Origin: an uncultured Treponema sp.
GTDB taxonomy: Bacteria; Spirochaetota; Spirochaetia; Treponematales; Treponemataceae
DNA length: 33,035 nucleotides
Assembly (NCBI GenBank): GCA_947166355.1
Contig: CAMVDX010000026.1
Span: 1 to 33,035, forward strand
Reading direction: 5' to 3'
Of the stretch, positions 31,123-33,035 are shown one piece after another. Both the position numbers and the translations under genes were made by a program. The notes under the pieces were generated by a model. The model was given only the letters and a program-made list of their open reading frames with translations, was not told the DNA's origin and ran no database searches. Position 1 is the stretch's first letter, and each line of letters starts with the position of its first letter.

Positions 31123-32298
31123 CTAACCGCGCACAAGAATTGCTTTGGTATTTTTCTGAATTACAAAATCTGATGCAGGAGTAAGAATCGGCTCGTTACT
31201 TTTGAGAGTCTTAACCTTTTTCAAATTATCTACAATCATTTTGATATCCGGATTTTTCTGTGCCTCACGAAGCGCATCCTTGCGGCGCTGATGGAAGTTT
31301 CCGGTATTGAGAAGAAGGCCAACAAGAACTCCGCCCTTATTTCCGTTCTGTTCAATATGAGCTTCGTATTCTCCGTAAGTTTTTCCAATAAACGCTGTCG
31401 GAATATCTTCAATAATAATACCGGTTTCTGCATCATCACTGATAAGAGCCCGGATAACATTACTGTAGCCCATACCGCTGGAAGCAGTAGCTAAAAGGCT
31501 GTGCTCATAATCCTGTGTAAGAATGATTTCATCACAATGAGCCATCTCAAGATGCTTCTGAAATTTTGCATCAATCAGTTCAGCTGCAACATAGATTCCA
31601 GGATTCAGATTTTCCATAGTAAGAACGGCAAGTACCGTGCGGCTGTCTATTTCAAGATCCGAATATTTTTTTGAACGGTCACAGATTACAAGGGCTCGTT
31701 CTGCTGTATCAATCTGAGCTCGTTTTAAAACTGCTTCATCTGCAAAATCACCCGAAACATAATTGAGTTCCTTAAAACGTGGCTGCGAGCGTATCTGTTC
31801 AATCTGATCTGAAGCATCATTAATCATAACAACCATGTCCGGTGTAATATCCGGGTTTGTAGTAAGAACGGAATCGAGAATCTTTTCAAAGCCTGGTCTC
31901 CATCCGCATAGTAAAAAATGTCCTTTCATATTCTTCAACTTTTTAAGCCCCTTATTTTTTTTCATCTGCAAATCCATAAAGTAGGATGCAAGCTTACCGG
32001 TAACGGCACTGAACAGCAACATTCCAAGCACAAGCAGCACTAACGCCGACATTCGGCCAGGAACCGACTTTACACAATAATCAAAATATGCCGCAAAAAC
32101 TGCAACCAGTGTAAACCACACGGAATCGAACATTGTTTCAATTCCGCTTTCCGTCTTTGTTTCAGAGGCGAATACAACGAGAGTTGCAATGGCAATAATA
32201 ATAAAAATGAGAAGCCATATATATGTTAGAGGATTTTTCAACGCGTATTTTAAGGCGCGCTTAAATCTTTTGGCTCTCCCCTGCTTTTTTTTACTCAT
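31123..32298 (-). CDS. Ion-channel-like membrane protein with RCK/TrkA-N domain, unusual filter
   Basis: The 391-residue protein has a 2-TM pore architecture: helix 1 (about 25-44), a pore-like re-entrant segment (about 55-75), helix 2 (about 82-106). A cytoplasmic Rossmann-type RCK domain (from about 126: GHFLLCGWRPGFEKILDSVL) and a C-terminal region follow. The layout matches MthK-like potassium channels, but the selectivity filter TVGYGD is absent; the aligned segment reads AAYFDYCVKSVPGR, so potassium selectivity cannot be assumed. The conserved VPGR after the filter remains. The ATG at 32298 lies 6 bases after an extended -10 box, suggesting a leaderless mRNA. The next gene encodes a cyclic-nucleotide-binding protein. 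It could also be a CASTOR/POLLUX-like channel or a non-conducting sensor. Confidence 0.8.
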   Translation of the reverse strand: MSKKKQGRAKRFKRALKYALKNPLTYIWLLIFIIIAIATLVVFASETKTESGIETMFDSVWFTLVAVFAAYFDYCVKSVPGRMSALVLLVLGMLLFSAVTGKLASYFMDLQMKKNKGLKKLKNMKGHFLLCGWRPGFEKILDSVLTTNPDITPDMVVMINDASDQIEQIRSQPRFKELNYVSGDFADEAVLKRAQIDTAERALVICDRSKKYSDLEIDSRTVLAVLTMENLNPGIYVAAELIDAKFQKHLEMAHCDEIILTQDYEHSLLATASSGMGYSNVIRALISDDAETGIIIEDIPTAFIGKTYGEYEAHIEQNGNKGGVLVGLLLNTGNFHQRRKDALREAQKNPDIKMIVDNLKKVKTLKSNEPILTPASDFVIQKNTKAILVRG

Positions 32299-32304
32299 TC
32301 TTCC

Positions 32305-32313
32305 ATTATAACA
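32305..32313 (-). promoter_or_regulatory. Extended -10 promoter of the channel-like gene
   Basis: On the minus strand TGTTATAAT lies 6 bases before the ATG at 32298. The -35 region is poor, but the extended -10 (TGN before TATAAT) compensates. A leaderless transcript is predicted. Confidence 0.5.
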
Positions 32314-32356
32314 GAAAAATTGATTATCGTCAGCAAAAAGAGAACCAGGATGTTAT

Positions 32357-32821
32357 TTATTTAAAACAGACATCAACCTCGAACGGACCATAAGGAGTAA
32401 CAAAAGGAATTGCAATAACAGGATAATTTTTTGGCCAGGCAATCATGTGATTGTGTCCGATGATACAAAATGGTGGAGAAATATCCAGATGATAATCACT
32501 AAGTGCAGTAACGGCATGTCCTGAAATGATATTTGTAAATTCACTTACAAGACCTATTGCCATGTCATCATAATCTTCAGGCTTACATTCAATCCCAGAA
32601 AGCTCAAGCATTTTATTTGCAAGGATTTTATGAAGACGAAAAGCAACAATTCCCTTTATTTCGCCTGTAACTCCAAGCAAACCTGAAATTTCCCAGGGAT
32701 GTCCGGCATGAATGTCGAGAATATGCGGTTCCTTGTTCGTAGGACCGATATTGAACATATCCTGAAAGGAATTTATTCCTTCGGTGAGAAAAGCGTTAAT
32801 TATTTTTGCGTCCATTGCCAT
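32357..32821 (-). CDS. CheX-like chemotaxis phosphatase
   Basis: The 154-residue product resembles CheX, the CheY-phosphate phosphatase typical of spirochaetes. The active motif ExxN is present as Glu94 and Asn97 in GLVSEFTNIISGHA, and the preceding strand VTGEIKGIVAFRL fits the CheC/CheX/FliY fold. Length matches CheX (about 150-160). No cheA, cheW or cheY gene is adjacent, so it may be a second, dispersed copy used with another response regulator. The ATG at 32821 is 7 bases after a -10 box, another possible leaderless mRNA; an in-frame ATG at 32815 is the alternative. Its neighbour, the channel-like gene, has its own promoter. Confidence 0.8.
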   Translation of the reverse strand: MAMDAKIINAFLTEGINSFQDMFNIGPTNKEPHILDIHAGHPWEISGLLGVTGEIKGIVAFRLHKILANKMLELSGIECKPEDYDDMAIGLVSEFTNIISGHAVTALSDYHLDISPPFCIIGHNHMIAWPKNYPVIAIPFVTPYGPFEVDVCFK

Positions 32822-32828
32822 ACGAAAA

Positions 32829-32857
32829 ATAATAACCCCGAATTCCGGGTTTGTAAA
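32829..32857 (-). promoter_or_regulatory. Promoter of the CheX-like gene with palindromic spacer
   Basis: On the minus strand TTTACA (32857-32852), a 17-base spacer and TATTAT (32834-32829) are followed after 7 bases by the ATG. The spacer is an inverted repeat, AACCC-C-GAATTC-C-GGGTT (32834-32851), a possible operator. Confidence 0.6.
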
Positions 32858-32940
32858 ACAAAAAGTGAGAAAATTATTTCGGAAAATTCTATAACAGAGT
32901 TTGCTTCGTACTCATCATAGAGAGTAAGAATAAAGATATC

Positions 32941-32968
32941 AAAAAAAAGTCGGCAAGCACAGCTTGCC
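32941..32968 (-). terminator. Intrinsic terminator for a gene beyond the right edge
   Basis: GGCAAGC and GCTTGCC form a 7-base stem with a 3-base loop; on the minus strand it is followed, after GAC, by eight T residues. It would end a minus-strand gene entering from the right. The stretch 32870-33035 shows no gene. Confidence 0.6.
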
Positions 32969-32994
32969 TCTGAAGCGAAACGAGCGATGAACCT

Positions 32995-33020
32995 AAAACG
33001 ACCCTTTCGGCTCGTTTTTT
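32995..33020 (+). terminator. Weak hairpin with T run at the right edge
   Basis: AAAACGA and TCGTTTT can pair around CCCTTTCGGC and are followed by T residues. It has terminator form on both strands, but its surroundings resemble a dispersed repeat, so function is uncertain. Confidence 0.35.
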
Positions 33021-33035
33021 AACGGTTCTTCGATT

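Overview
This window looks like chromosomal DNA of a Treponema-like spirochaete, probably a gut or rumen type. The reasons are moderate-to-low G+C, a lipoprotein with a relaxed lipobox, a SUMF1-type surface lipoprotein, a CheX-like protein, a four-gene operon headed by a class III adenylate cyclase, and many dispersed palindromic repeats. No phage, transposase, CRISPR, rRNA or reverse transcriptase gene is visible. The assignment is from family recognition only.

Layout. 1-1196: end of hflK, then hflC. 1205-1456: tandem array of a short dispersed repeat. 1475-3172: unknown one-pass membrane protein. 3277-4988: promoter, repeat-filled leader and an acyl-CoA carboxyltransferase. 5148-6860 (minus): unknown 570-residue protein. 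6908-17096: an approximately 10-kb operon from a strong promoter to an intrinsic terminator. It encodes a sensor adenylate cyclase, a FecR/Fn3-like anchored protein, a secreted protein with a barrel-like C-terminus, and a large beta-helix/SUMF1 lipoprotein. 17111-17341 (minus): tRNA-Gln and tRNA-Glu behind a promoter that overlaps a palindrome. 17363-17770 (minus): small CBM48 protein. 17869-18119: element with 18-bp terminal inverted repeats. 18121-20680 (minus): aroC and a D-Ala-D-Ala carboxypeptidase. 20778-21878: GGDEF protein. 21906-22050: giant hairpin. 22091-24422: dapA (with a hairpin-rich leader) and asd. 24676-25761: second GGDEF protein. 25935-26705 (minus): methyltransferase bracketed and interrupted by repeats. 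26952-29498 (minus): mutS2. 29595-32298 (minus): ion-channel-like RCK protein, stand-alone cyclic-nucleotide-binding protein and rsgA. 32357-32821 (minus): CheX-like protein.

How the genes may work together. Second messengers are a theme: one predicted cAMP producer, one stand-alone cyclic-nucleotide-binding protein co-transcribed with a channel-like protein, and two membrane GGDEF proteins lacking the usual inhibitory I-site. The cyclase operon couples a predicted extracytoplasmic sensor to envelope proteins. Two further themes stand out. Dispersed repeats have colonised leaders, intergenic gaps, stop codons and even one coding sequence in frame. Several genes start only 6-10 bases after a -10 box, suggesting leaderless transcripts.
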